Assembly: GCF_049847105.1 (NCBI RefSeq)
Contig: NZ_JBNCNS010000006.1
Coordinates: forward strand, 1-64,000
DNA: 64,000 bases
Origin: Gordonia sp049847105
GTDB taxonomy: Bacteria; Actinomycetota; Actinomycetes; Mycobacteriales; Mycobacteriaceae
Direction of reading: 5' to 3'
Within the stretch, counting starts at the first letter, position 1. Every line of letters starts with the position of its first letter. The notes under the pieces are model-generated. The model was not told where the DNA came from and ran no database searches. It worked only from the letters and a program-made list of their open reading frames with translations. A program made the position numbers and the translations under genes. Positions 34,477-43,396 of this stretch are shown one piece after another.

Positions 34477-34614
34477 GTGGGCACATTCAGGGTGACGGGC
34501 AAGATCCGCGTCACCGGACGGGTCCGCGTCTCCGGTCTCGACCGGCTGAAGCGACGCCTCGCCACGAAGGGCCCGGGCACCTCCCCGGTGCGCGACCCGA
34601 GATCCGCGACTTAG
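34477..34614 (+). CDS. Possible 45-aa very basic protein
   Basis: A short open frame from GTG 34477 to TAG 34614 encodes 45 residues with the internal repeat RVTGKIRVTGRVRVSG followed by LDRLKRRL; about one residue in four is Arg or Lys. GAGGTGAT (34464-34471) is a fair ribosome site. Third codon positions are mostly G or C. Its end overlaps the 3' end of the NYN gene on the other strand. I know no family. It could be a nucleic acid-binding peptide, or a chance frame in the 315-bp gap before poxB. Confidence 0.35.
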   Translation: MGTFRVTGKIRVTGRVRVSGLDRLKRRLATKGPGTSPVRDPRSAT

Positions 34615-35009
34615 CGGGTCCCCTCCGTCGACAGCGCAGATGGGCCCAGTATTTCGGCGCCGAGAGCTTGCACCCGCCGGCGGAGCTCACGATCGGCGGT
34701 CACCACGATCCGTCGCCGATCCGGATGATCGGCGACGAATTCGACGATGCGGTCGTCGCCGGAGCCGGCCGCCGAGATCGTGGTCACCGTGGCCGACGAC
34801 GCCACCTGTCGCGCCTGCCCTTCCACGATCATCACCACCTCGACCGGGCCGTCGACGTCGGTCATCCCGGCGGCCCCGAGCCCCGACAGCCGGTCCCGGA
34901 GCCGTTCGGTCGCTCCGCGCCGGTCCCGCCACCAGCCGTCGGGGACCGATCCGACCACGTTGGCCGCATCGACGATGATCACCGGGATCCGAGGGGTTGC
35001 CGAGGTCAT
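34611..35009 (-). CDS. NYN-domain (PIN-like) protein
   Basis: A 132-aa protein with the pattern of the NYN/YacP fold: VIIVDAANVVG near the N-terminus, DDRIVEFV in the middle and IVVTADRELRRRVQALGAE at the end. These Asp residues would bind metal in an RNase of the PIN type. YacP/Rae1 of Bacillus cuts ribosome-bound mRNA; that function is only suggested here. It precedes the oxidoreductase gene's end by 27 nt. Confidence 0.7.
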   Translation of the reverse strand: MTSATPRIPVIIVDAANVVGSVPDGWWRDRRGATERLRDRLSGLGAAGMTDVDGPVEVVMIVEGQARQVASSATVTTISAAGSGDDRIVEFVADHPDRRRIVVTADRELRRRVQALGAEILGPSALSTEGTR

Positions 35010-35036
35010 GACTCCATCAAGCCACAGTGCACGCCG

Positions 35037-36470
35037 TCAGACGAGGGTGACACCGTGGCAGAACCGATTCTCCGGGTCGAGCGCTGCCTTGATCGCGGCC
35101 AGCCGGCGCCGATTCGCGTCGCTGAACGCGCTCGCCGAACGCTCCGACTTCTCGTCGCCCTCCAGGAAATTCAGGTAGGCCGCACCGGTCACGAACGGAG
35201 ACAGCGAGTCCCGGGTCAGGCGTAACGCGGATTCGACGGCCAGTGCGAGCTGCGGGTCGGGCACGATCGAGGCGACCTCCAGCAGGAAGGTGCCGTCCCG
35301 TCCTCGGTCGTTCGGCGAGGACGCGGCCCCACGTGACACGGCGCCACCGGCGTGGCGGATCTCGGCGAACAGGATCAGCGGCATCGCCCCGGGACTCGGG
35401 AGCACCCGGGACGCGATGATGTCGACGGCCTCGCCGGTCAGTTCGTCCATCCACTCGGTCGTCACCATCGCGGGTACCGGATCGGTCGGGTCCATGCTGA
35501 TCGCGTCTGCAGCAGCGAACGGCATCTCGCCCCACATGTCCACCTCGGGTGTCTTCCAGTTCCGCCATTCGTCGATCACCGCCCTACCGATCTCCAGGTC
35601 GCCTGCCCAGCAACCGCGGATCATTGTGAAACTCTTGCCGCGGAAGGGTTCCGGCACGATGTCGAGCGGCGGGAAGTTCATCAGGGTCACCGCCGAGGTC
35701 AGATCCTCGGACTGATCGGGTGCCCACGCGGAGAATCTCCGCATGATCTCCGAGGCATCCTCGGCGGGGTAGAAAAGATTGCCGGCGTAGACCGTCGTGA
35801 CCGGGAACAGGTCGATCACCACATCGGTGACCACGCCGATACTGCCGGCGCCACCTCCCTTGAGTGCCCAGAAGATGTCGGGATGACTGGTGGCGCTGAC
35901 CCGCAGGGGATTGCCGTCGGGGGTCACCAGGTCGAACGATCGCACGGCATCCGAGGCCAAACCGTATTTGCGTCCGAGCCAGCCGAATCCGCCTCCGAGG
36001 GTGTAGCCGACCACCCCGACGTCGGTGGTCGACCCGAGAAGCGGGGCGAGGCCGTGACACTGTGCCTGCTCGAGCACGGGGGCCCATTTCGCCCCGGCAC
36101 CGGCCGTGGCGGTCCGCGCGATGGGATCAATGCTCACATCGGTCATCTCCGAGGTGTTGATCAGCAGTGCACCATCGGCCGACGGTCCGGGGCCGTGACC
36201 CGTCGCCTGGATCGCGACCCGCAGTCCCTCCGCGGCAGCGAAGCGCACCGCTTCGGCGACGTCGAAGCGGTTGGCCGGCACGGCGATCACCGCGGGTCGG
36301 TGATCCGACAGGAGGTTGAACCCGCTGCGGGCCGCATCGTAGCCGGGATCATCGGGGCCGTGCACGGCGCCGGAGATGCGGTCGGCCAGGTCGGCGAGCA
36401 CCGAGGTGCGGGCGCGAACGGTCAGGCCGGAATCGTCGGTCGGGTGCGGGGAGGTGGTCTGGATCGTCAT
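35037..36470 (-). CDS. FAD-linked oxidoreductase with berberine-bridge domain
   Basis: A 477-aa PCMH-type flavoprotein. The FAD-binding part has AVPANRFDVAEAVRFA, the family ATGHGPG with the His that usually carries covalent FAD, and GYTLGGGFGWLGRKYGLA. The usual second anchoring Cys is not visible, so attachment is probably through His alone. The C-terminal YLNFL...RLAAIKAALDPENRFCHG is the BBE domain. Substrate is unknown. ATG 36470 lies behind GAGGAACC. The big regulator gene lies 158 bp upstream in the same direction and could control it. Confidence 0.88.
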   Translation of the reverse strand: MTIQTTSPHPTDDSGLTVRARTSVLADLADRISGAVHGPDDPGYDAARSGFNLLSDHRPAVIAVPANRFDVAEAVRFAAAEGLRVAIQATGHGPGPSADGALLINTSEMTDVSIDPIARTATAGAGAKWAPVLEQAQCHGLAPLLGSTTDVGVVGYTLGGGFGWLGRKYGLASDAVRSFDLVTPDGNPLRVSATSHPDIFWALKGGGAGSIGVVTDVVIDLFPVTTVYAGNLFYPAEDASEIMRRFSAWAPDQSEDLTSAVTLMNFPPLDIVPEPFRGKSFTMIRGCWAGDLEIGRAVIDEWRNWKTPEVDMWGEMPFAAADAISMDPTDPVPAMVTTEWMDELTGEAVDIIASRVLPSPGAMPLILFAEIRHAGGAVSRGAASSPNDRGRDGTFLLEVASIVPDPQLALAVESALRLTRDSLSPFVTGAAYLNFLEGDEKSERSASAFSDANRRRLAAIKAALDPENRFCHGVTLV

Positions 36471-36628
36471 GGATGGTTCCTCACTGTGTGCCGGCGTCGC
36501 CGGCGCGGTCGGGGTCCGGCGTACCGGATGTGAAGAACTCTCGTCCCCGGCGCTTGAAGGTCACTTGGAACCGGCTTGGATACCGGCAGAGAGGCAGTGA
36601 CGCGCTGGTCAGGCTGTTTCAGTACAGC

Positions 36629-39600
36629 TCAGCGACGGGTCGAGGTGTAGCCGTGGTCGGTGGCGAAGGCGTCGATCCGGGTGATCAGGGCGGTCGCCTC
36701 CTGAGTCGTGGCGACTCGGCGTGCCTCACGGAGCATGTCCTGGACCGTGGTGGCCGGGTGATCGGCGGCGTGCTGATACTCGGCGCATACCAGAAGCCGA
36801 TGCGCGTCCGGATAGCGCTGCCCCGTGGTCCGGGCGAAGTTCTCGGCCTGTTCGAGCAGAACCGGGACACCGTCCAGCCGGCCTGCCGCGACCAGTGCCT
36901 CCGCGTGCAGGGCGAACCAGAGCCCGAGTCCCGTACGCTGCCCGCGCGCAGTCGGCGCCAGCCGTTCGATGCGATCGAGCGCGTCGCCGGGATCGTCGCC
37001 GAGGGCGCGCGACCACCAATACAGTCGCTCGCCACCGTGCCGCAGGTACTCGAGCGCGCTGTGGGTCGGCGCGGAGAGCAGTCGCTCACCGGCGTCGCGC
37101 GCCCAGTCGACGTCACCGGCGAGAGCAGCGGCCGTCACCGCGAAGATCGCGGTCCCGAGATAAGTCGTCGGTTCGTCGGGAACGGTGTCGATCTCCTCGA
37201 ACACGAGGCGTCCGGTGCGCGCGTCGATGTGCAGCGTCGTGGAGAGTGCGCGGAAGCCGCGGGCGATCATCATCTGGTCGCTCTGCAGACCGTCGACATG
37301 TGTGTCGATCGGTGCGTATGCCTCGAGTATCCGAAACGATTCACCGATGTTCCCGCGGTCGAAGAGATCGATGCCCGCGGCCTGCATACCGAGGTGCCGG
37401 ACGATCTGATCATCGGACCTCCTGGCCCGGGTGTGCAGGTCGTCGGCGACTCGGCGCGCCTTACGGGTGTCGGCGAGCTGCGCGTGGGCGGCGAAGCGCG
37501 CGTAGTCGAGATGGGTGAGGAGCGCGGCGTTTCCGGCCGCCTCACCGAGCTCCCGTGCCCGGGCGAGCAGTTCGGCATCCGCGGCGAAGTAGCCGTTGCG
37601 GGCGACGTCGGTGGCGAGCAGGGTGGTGATGGCGTCGAGTTCCAGATCGTGCTCACCGGCCACCCGGGCGAGTTCCGCAGCGTCGGAAAGCTGCTGCTCG
37701 GCAGTGTCGAAACTGAAGCTGCGCAGTGCAATTCGAGCGGAAACGAGCAGGGCTCGAGCAGTTCGGACACGATCGGCGAGTGGCCCGGCCGCCCACAGAT
37801 GGCCGGCGAGACGGGCCGCCTGACCACCGGTGTCGAGTTGGTCGGCGACCGACAGATGGAGCCGGTATGCCCGGGTGGTCGGGATGTCATCGGCGATCGT
37901 CTCGCGGATCAGATCATGGTCGAAGATCACGACGAACGGATCGGCCGGGTCGACGTCGACCACACCGGCGACGACCGCTGGGTCGAGCGCCTCCAGCGTC
38001 ACGTCCACGGTCCGGTCGGCGGCTGCGGCGAGAAGCGCGATGTCCACTCGCCGACCGATCACGGCGGCCACTTCCAGGAGGTCGGTGGTGGACGCGGGCA
38101 ACGTCCGCAGACGCTCTCGGACGACATCTCGAACCCCGGCAGGGACGGCACCGTCGCCGATGGTCCCGCGATCGGCGAGGATACGCGAGAGCTCCCGAAC
38201 GAAGAAGGCGTTGCCACCGCTCCGTGTCGCGATCGAGACCACCGTGCCCGCCGCCGGCCATTCCCGGGTCTCTCGGCGCACCATCTCCGAGATGTCGTCG
38301 GTGGAGAGCGGTCCGACCTCGATCCTGCGGTGTTCAGGGAGCCGGGCGAGCGTGGCGAGGGCGTTGGTGACCGCGGCGCGCCGGGGTACGGAACGCACCG
38401 ACGCGAAGAAGGTCACACCGGGCGCACGCCGGGCAGCCATGTGGCCGAAGAGCTCGAGCGATGCGCTGTCAGCCCACTGGAGGTCGTCGAGGACGATGAT
38501 CAACAGGTGTGATCGCGCGACCCCCTCGAGCAGGTCGGCGGCCTCATCGTAGAAGCGGAACCTGGCTGTTGCGTCAGGCATCTCGCGTGGTGGGGGTATC
38601 ACGGTCGCACCCTGGGTGACCATTCGGCCGAGGTCACTGTCGAGCAGTTCCGCGCGCTGCCCGTCGTCGAGTTCGGGTAGTACGGCACCGAGGACCTGGA
38701 CCCAGGGCCACATCGACGGTGCCGCGCCGTCCTCGATGCAACGTCCCCAGAGCACGGTGAGGTCGGCGGCCGCGGCCGCCCGCCGGGCGGCGGCGTCGAG
38801 CAGCGCGGTCTTGCCCGCGCCCGGCTCGCCTTCCACCACGACGATTCCGCCCGGCCCGTGCAGTGACCCGAGGACCGCACGATGGAGTACCGCCAGTTCG
38901 TCGATCCGTCCGATCAGGGGTTCGGGAAGGGGAGTGTCGCGCTGCTGGGCCGGAGCGGCACTCTGCTCCGGGGCCGGCGGGGCGGCGGACGTGGGCAGCG
39001 TGATGGGTGGGTCCAGTGACGGGGCGTGATCGAGGATGTCGCGTTCGAGAGCTCGCAGTCGGGGGCCGGGGTCCACACCGACCTCATCGGCGAGGATGCG
39101 GCGTGCATCGGCGAGCGCCGCCAGGGCCTCGGATTGACGGCCGAGCCGGTAGTGCGCAGTGGCCAGCAGCACCCACAAACCCTCATCGAGGGGTGAGCGC
39201 AGGACCGCCTGCTCGAGTTCGGTGACGAGTGACCGATTCTCACCGAGCGAGAGCCGGACGTCGTAGGAGAATTTCTGTGCCTCGCCGATCGTGCGGTCGA
39301 GATGGACGGCCGCGTCATCGCGAAAGGGGAATCCCTCGAACTCCGGCAGCAGCGGACGGTACTGGGCGAGCGCCGTCCGCAGGACTTCCGCCGCCGCCGC
39401 GGATTCGGCCCCGCGATGGAGGGCGTGTGCTCGGGCGATCCGGCCGACGAGTTGTCGGATGTCGACGTCATCGGTCTCGGCAACCAGGGCGTATCCCGGG
39501 CCGCGGGTCACCAGCACCATCGACGGGGTACGCGGTTTCCGGTTCGGCTCGAGAGCCTTGCGCAACCCGGAGATGTACGCCTGCACAGAGACTTCCGCAC

Positions 39601-39778
39601 GGTCCGGAGCCGCCGAGCCCCAGATGCCGTCGATGAGACGATCCGTGCTGACCGGGTCGCCGTCGGCGAGAACCAGCTGCGCCAGCACCGCCCGCTGCTT
39701 GCGCGTGCCGAGTTCGACGGTCTCGGAATCGATCTGCGCGCCGAGGCCGCCCAGTACCGAATACGTGAGCCGGGCCAT
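36629..39778 (-). CDS. Large SARP-like regulator: BTAD DNA-binding, AAA ATPase, TPR
   Basis: A 1049-aa transcription activator. Residues about 1-95 form an OmpR-like winged helix (LGTRKQRAVLAQLVLADG, VSVQAYISGLRKALEP) and about 100-245 the bacterial transcriptional activator domain. An AAA/NB-ARC-like ATPase follows with Walker A EGEPGAGKTALLD (near 330) and IIVLDDLQWADS as Walker B. The C-terminal 450 residues look like TPR repeats. Such proteins activate secondary metabolism or stress genes. The start is fixed by a leaderless promoter: TACACT 7 nt before ATG 39778. The likely targets are the divergent VOC gene or the downstream oxidoreductase. Confidence 0.9.
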   Translation of the reverse strand: MARLTYSVLGGLGAQIDSETVELGTRKQRAVLAQLVLADGDPVSTDRLIDGIWGSAAPDRAEVSVQAYISGLRKALEPNRKPRTPSMVLVTRGPGYALVAETDDVDIRQLVGRIARAHALHRGAESAAAAEVLRTALAQYRPLLPEFEGFPFRDDAAVHLDRTIGEAQKFSYDVRLSLGENRSLVTELEQAVLRSPLDEGLWVLLATAHYRLGRQSEALAALADARRILADEVGVDPGPRLRALERDILDHAPSLDPPITLPTSAAPPAPEQSAAPAQQRDTPLPEPLIGRIDELAVLHRAVLGSLHGPGGIVVVEGEPGAGKTALLDAAARRAAAAADLTVLWGRCIEDGAAPSMWPWVQVLGAVLPELDDGQRAELLDSDLGRMVTQGATVIPPPREMPDATARFRFYDEAADLLEGVARSHLLIIVLDDLQWADSASLELFGHMAARRAPGVTFFASVRSVPRRAAVTNALATLARLPEHRRIEVGPLSTDDISEMVRRETREWPAAGTVVSIATRSGGNAFFVRELSRILADRGTIGDGAVPAGVRDVVRERLRTLPASTTDLLEVAAVIGRRVDIALLAAAADRTVDVTLEALDPAVVAGVVDVDPADPFVVIFDHDLIRETIADDIPTTRAYRLHLSVADQLDTGGQAARLAGHLWAAGPLADRVRTARALLVSARIALRSFSFDTAEQQLSDAAELARVAGEHDLELDAITTLLATDVARNGYFAADAELLARARELGEAAGNAALLTHLDYARFAAHAQLADTRKARRVADDLHTRARRSDDQIVRHLGMQAAGIDLFDRGNIGESFRILEAYAPIDTHVDGLQSDQMMIARGFRALSTTLHIDARTGRLVFEEIDTVPDEPTTYLGTAIFAVTAAALAGDVDWARDAGERLLSAPTHSALEYLRHGGERLYWWSRALGDDPGDALDRIERLAPTARGQRTGLGLWFALHAEALVAAGRLDGVPVLLEQAENFARTTGQRYPDAHRLLVCAEYQHAADHPATTVQDMLREARRVATTQEATALITRIDAFATDHGYTSTRR

Positions 39779-39846
39779 CAGCGAGAGTGTAAACCGGATC
39801 ACGGCATGCCGCCCCGGATCGAGAGGGTGCGGGCTAGCCTGGTGAC
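39779..39846. promoter_or_regulatory. 68-bp divergent region with two leaderless promoters
   Basis: The minus-strand TACACT (39791-39786) is 7 nt from ATG 39778 of the regulator. The plus-strand TAGCCT (39835-39840) is 6 nt from GTG 39847 of the VOC gene. All control sites for both genes must fit in this short stretch. Confidence 0.55.
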
Positions 39847-40212
39847 GTGGCCGTCTCCCTGGAAATGATCACCGTCGACACGACCGATCCGGTTCCGCTG
39901 GCGAACTGGTGGTCCGAGCAGATCGGCGGTTCGATCCACGCCGAGAACGAGGGCTACTTCGTCGTGGTCTCCATGGGCGTCGGCAAGCCGCTGCTGGGGT
40001 TCCAGAAGGTCGATGACCCCACGCCGGGCAAGAATCGGCTCCACCTCGACATGTCCACCGACGACCTCCGAGCCGAGGTGGATCGATTGGTCGCCTCCGG
40101 CGCAACGAAGATCGCCGATCACGCGATGCCCGGCCTCGAGTGGGTGACCCTCGCCGACCCGGACGGCAACCAGTTCTGCGTGTCCGGTGCACGTGCCGCG
40201 CCCGAATCCTGA
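39847..40212 (+). CDS. VOC (glyoxalase-like) family protein
   Basis: A 121-aa single-domain vicinal oxygen chelate protein (LEMITVDTTDPVPLANWW, LLGFQKVDDPTPGKNRLHLD, LADPDGNQFCV). Metal ligands of the true glyoxalase type are not complete, so a binding or resistance role is possible. It is driven by a leaderless promoter divergent from the SARP-like regulator. Confidence 0.82.
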   Translation: MAVSLEMITVDTTDPVPLANWWSEQIGGSIHAENEGYFVVVSMGVGKPLLGFQKVDDPTPGKNRLHLDMSTDDLRAEVDRLVASGATKIADHAMPGLEWVTLADPDGNQFCVSGARAAPES

Positions 40213-40253
40213 TTTGAGAGGCAACGGTCCACACGGGTTTCACCCGGGAGGAG

Positions 40254-40799
40254 TTGCTCGCCTGTCGTGGGGTGATGGTTCCCGATCTGATCGGCGAGGA
40301 ATGTCGGATGCTGTTCGTCGGCATCAACCCGGGACTGTGGACGGCGGCGGTGGGGGCACACTTCGCCCGGCCGGGTAACCGGTTCTATCCGGCGCTCTAC
40401 CGCGCGGGCATCGTCGATCGGCTGATCGATGCGTCGGCCGGTATGTCCGATGACGACCGGGACCTGCTGTGCAGCAGAGGTATCGGGATCACCAACGTGG
40501 TGGATCGGGCGACCGCGACGGCCGCGGAGTTGTCCATCGACGAACTGCGAGCCGGTGGACTGCGCCTGCGCGCCACCGTGCGCAGAGTGGCGCCGCCCGT
40601 CGTGGCGGTCGCGGGGATCACCGCGTATCGGTCGGCATTCGGTCTGCGTCGTGCGGTCGCCGGGCGCCAGGCGGAGACGTGGGATGGTGCGGCCGTGTGG
40701 GTGGTGCCCAACCCCAGCGGGTTGAACGCCCACGAGACCGTCGAATCGCTGGCGAAGGCCTACGCGCGTGCCGCCCGGGAAGCCGGCGTGCTCAACTGA
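40254..40799 (+). CDS. mug: G/U mismatch-specific DNA glycosylase (Mug)
   Basis: Excises U or T opposite G. The 181-aa protein keeps MLFVGINPGLWTA (motif with the Asn that activates water), GNRFYPALYRAG and the C-terminal WVVPNPSGLNAH. The first possible start in the frame is TTG 40254; ATG 40275 is a later option. The 13 codons before TTG, EATVHTGFTREELLACRG in part, look coding and match the family N-terminus, yet hold no start codon. This points to a frameshift or sequencing error near 40235 and a true start at TTG 40214. Confidence 0.85.
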   Translation: MLACRGVMVPDLIGEECRMLFVGINPGLWTAAVGAHFARPGNRFYPALYRAGIVDRLIDASAGMSDDDRDLLCSRGIGITNVVDRATATAAELSIDELRAGGLRLRATVRRVAPPVVAVAGITAYRSAFGLRRAVAGRQAETWDGAAVWVVPNPSGLNAHETVESLAKAYARAAREAGVLN

Positions 40800-40808
40800 C
40801 GGCGGTAC

Positions 40809-41105
40809 TCAGACATCGGTGGATGCGATGACGCGCCGGCGGACCGACAACAACTCCACCTCGGGTCGGCCCGCGGCGCAGCGTTCGACCTCATCGAGGA
40901 CGTCCATCACATGTGTGCGGTCCGGCGCCACCACCGCCACGCCGATCACCGCGCGACGGTGGGCGTCGAGATGTCCCACCTCCGCTGTCGAGACCGAGAA
41001 CCGCCTGCGGATCTCGGCGACGATCGGGCGCACGATGGACCGCTTGTGCTTCAGCGAGTGCACATCACCGAGGAGGTAATCGAACTCCGCAAAACCGATC
41101 CACAT
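40809..41105 (-). CDS. DUF503 family protein
   Basis: A 98-aa DUF503 protein with the family pattern (LGDVHSLKHKRSIVRPIV, then HRRAVIGVAVVAPDR). A ferredoxin-like fold is known from structures; function is unknown. In many genomes it lies beside infB and rbfA, but not here. A near-leaderless promoter (TAGTAT, 41120-41115 on the minus strand, 9 nt before ATG 41105) is likely. It converges on mug. Confidence 0.9.
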   Translation of the reverse strand: MWIGFAEFDYLLGDVHSLKHKRSIVRPIVAEIRRRFSVSTAEVGHLDAHRRAVIGVAVVAPDRTHVMDVLDEVERCAAGRPEVELLSVRRRVIASTDV

Positions 41106-41117
41106 TGTCGGACCATA

Positions 41118-42443
41118 CTACCGACGGGGACGAACATCTCCCGACCGGCGACCACGACTCGGATAGATCCTCTGTGCCAGAGCTTTTTTCAATGCAACTG
41201 CCCGGTCTCGAGCGTCCTCGGGGAACCCGCCGGCGGCCGGACGGTCGGGGATCGTCTCCGCCTGGTTGACGATGGTCCAACGCGAACCCACTGCCACCAG
41301 CGATTCATGTTTGGTCGCGTAGTAATCGGGGCGCGTGACCACCGCGACGCCCGGATCGCCTGCGGCGGCCGCAACCAGATGGGGGTGGAATCTGGTGCTG
41401 ATCCACGTATCGCCCCGCCCGACCGTCAGACCCTTGCGCCACACGTCGATGAACGGCACCGTGGTGGCGCCGTCGAGTCGGTCGCCGAGTCTCGTCGGGA
41501 CCTCCAGATCGCCACCGGGAATGCCCTCTACCACGGTGATGGCCTCGGCCGGGACCTGCCAGGCGTCGAGGGTGGCACGGATGAATCGGGTCAGGGCGTC
41601 GATACCGGTGGACCCGAACGCAACGAACTCGTCGGTGAGATCGGATTGCAGACACAGCGTCACACCGTCCGGACGCCGGGGTGGGCGGGTCGTGTCCTCG
41701 GCTTCGGAGACCATGTCGATGCCACCGCCCTCGCCGACGGCGAGCCAGGCGTCGTCGCCGGTGTGGCGCCGGGCCCCGATCCTTGACATTGCCTGCGCCG
41801 ACGCCTCGTCGCGGACGTCGAACACCGTGAACACGTGTGCTGCATCGGTCAGCACCGACCACGCCGGCTCGTCGAGCAGGGGTATGAGCCCCTGCCCCGT
41901 GGCGTACGCGGGGACGCCCGTGACCCTGGTGAGTTCTGCGATGGCGGCGACCAGCGAGACATGGTGCGGCCAGACCTGATTGACGTAGCCCCCGCCCAGG
42001 AGGTGGACCGACGACGCCCGGCGGAACACGTCGACCCCTTCGGCGAGGCGAGGGGCCGGCCCGAATGTCGTGGCGGCCTGGGCCACCCATGTCCACGGTG
42101 TGGTGGGGTCAGGTCCCTCGGTGCGCGTGGTGTCGGCGGCGTATGCCGCCAACTGCCACAGGGTGTCCACGAAGACCACCCCGGGATGGACGCCCCGGAG
42201 CAGCAGCGAGGTCTGCCCCGGACTGTGGCAGTCGAGGACGACCAGGGCGTGCGGGCGCGTCCGGGCCAGATACCGCAACCATGCGAGTGCGATCAGCTCG
42301 TCGCCGTAATTCGGGTGTCCGGACGGCGCGATGAGATAGATGATCTCGTCGTCGTCGCCGTCCTCGTCGCGTGCTTCGCTTCGGAAGCGAGCGCGGAGGG
42401 CCGAGGGAAGACCGGGCATCTGCACCCAGGGGATGTTACTCAC
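41118..42443 (-). CDS. Polysaccharide pyruvyl transferase family protein
   Basis: A 441-aa protein with the family core: GHPNYGDELIALAWLRYLAR near 40-60, LLGGGYVNQVWPH, the Gly-rich acceptor region and STRFHPHLVAAAAG near the end. Pyruvyl transferases add pyruvate from phosphoenolpyruvate to cell-surface sugars; related members act in other glycan steps. No glycosyltransferase cluster is adjacent. GTG 42443 has GAGGTCG upstream. It lies 12 nt from DUF503 in the same direction. Confidence 0.85.
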   Translation of the reverse strand: MSNIPWVQMPGLPSALRARFRSEARDEDGDDDEIIYLIAPSGHPNYGDELIALAWLRYLARTRPHALVVLDCHSPGQTSLLLRGVHPGVVFVDTLWQLAAYAADTTRTEGPDPTTPWTWVAQAATTFGPAPRLAEGVDVFRRASSVHLLGGGYVNQVWPHHVSLVAAIAELTRVTGVPAYATGQGLIPLLDEPAWSVLTDAAHVFTVFDVRDEASAQAMSRIGARRHTGDDAWLAVGEGGGIDMVSEAEDTTRPPRRPDGVTLCLQSDLTDEFVAFGSTGIDALTRFIRATLDAWQVPAEAITVVEGIPGGDLEVPTRLGDRLDGATTVPFIDVWRKGLTVGRGDTWISTRFHPHLVAAAAGDPGVAVVTRPDYYATKHESLVAVGSRWTIVNQAETIPDRPAAGGFPEDARDRAVALKKALAQRIYPSRGRRSGDVRPRR

Positions 42444-42470
42444 CGACCTCGTCCGTGCGGCCGGCGTACG

Positions 42471-43307
42471 TCAGTGATCGCCGCCCAGCAGCGCGGCGAC
42501 GTGGTCCGGGACGTATTTGGACAGCGACCGCGGCGGGCGGCGATAGTTGCCGGAGTCGATGGGCTTCTTGGGGAGCTCGACCTTGTGCAGGGGAACGTCC
42601 TCGTAGTCGATGGTGGACAGCAGGTGCGAGATCATGTTGAGGCGAGCGTGCTTCTTGACGTCGGACTCGACGACGTACCACGGGCTCAGCGCGGTGTCGG
42701 TGTGCACCATCATCTCGTCCTTGGCCCGCGAGTAATCCTCCCAGCGGTAGACCGCCTCGAGGTCCATCGGACTGAGTTTCCATTGGCGGACAGGGTCGTT
42801 CAGACGCGAACGGAATCGCTTGAGCTGCTCATCGTCGGAGACCGAGAACCAGTACTTGCGCAACAGGATCCCGTCGTCGATCAGCATCTGTTCGAAGATC
42901 GGTGTCTGGCGGAGGAATCGGGTGTGCTCGGCCGGGGTGCAGAACCCCATCACCTTCTCCACGCCGGCCCTGTTGTACCACGAACGGTCGAAGAGCACGA
43001 TCTCTCCAGGCGCGGGCAGTTGCGCGACATAGCGCTGGTAGTACCACTGCCCGCGTTCGCGATCGGTGGGCGCAGGCAATGCGGCCACACGGCTGACCCG
43101 AGGGCTGAGGTACTCGGTGATCCGTTTGATGGTGCCGCCCTTGCCCGCGGCGTCGCGACCCTCGAAGATCACCACGACGCGGGCGCCGGTGCTCCGAACC
43201 CATTCCTGGAGCGTGACCAGCTCGGTCTGCAGGCGGAAGAGTTCGGCTTCGTAGACCTTGTTGGGGATCTTCGCGGGTCGTTCGTGTTCTTTCGCCTTCT
43301 TCGCCAT
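42471..43307 (-). CDS. ppk2: Polyphosphate kinase 2
   Basis: A 278-aa class I PPK2, which moves phosphate between polyphosphate and nucleoside diphosphates. Walker A is GRDAAGKGGTIKR (near 50-62), Walker B is FDRSWYNRAGVE and the lid KYWFSVSDDEQLKRF is present. M. tuberculosis Ppk2 mainly forms GTP or ATP from polyphosphate; the preferred acceptor here is inferred. The -10 TAAGCT (43319-43314, minus) lies 6 nt from ATG 43307, so the mRNA is probably leaderless. Confidence 0.94.
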   Translation of the reverse strand: MAKKAKEHERPAKIPNKVYEAELFRLQTELVTLQEWVRSTGARVVVIFEGRDAAGKGGTIKRITEYLSPRVSRVAALPAPTDRERGQWYYQRYVAQLPAPGEIVLFDRSWYNRAGVEKVMGFCTPAEHTRFLRQTPIFEQMLIDDGILLRKYWFSVSDDEQLKRFRSRLNDPVRQWKLSPMDLEAVYRWEDYSRAKDEMMVHTDTALSPWYVVESDVKKHARLNMISHLLSTIDYEDVPLHKVELPKKPIDSGNYRRPPRSLSKYVPDHVAALLGGDH

Positions 43308-43396
43308 GGATGGAGCTTAACCGTGGTTCGGCGGCGTTGTGCCGCAGACCAACCGACCCGTGGGTAGGGTGCGCCTCCGGGCGTATGCGAATCCGT

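Noticed and set aside
35352..36533. A 393-codon plus-strand frame opposite the berberine-bridge oxidoreductase gene
   Set aside because: It is a shadow: His/Asp/Gly/Arg-rich with no domain, opposite a protein with a full set of FAD motifs.
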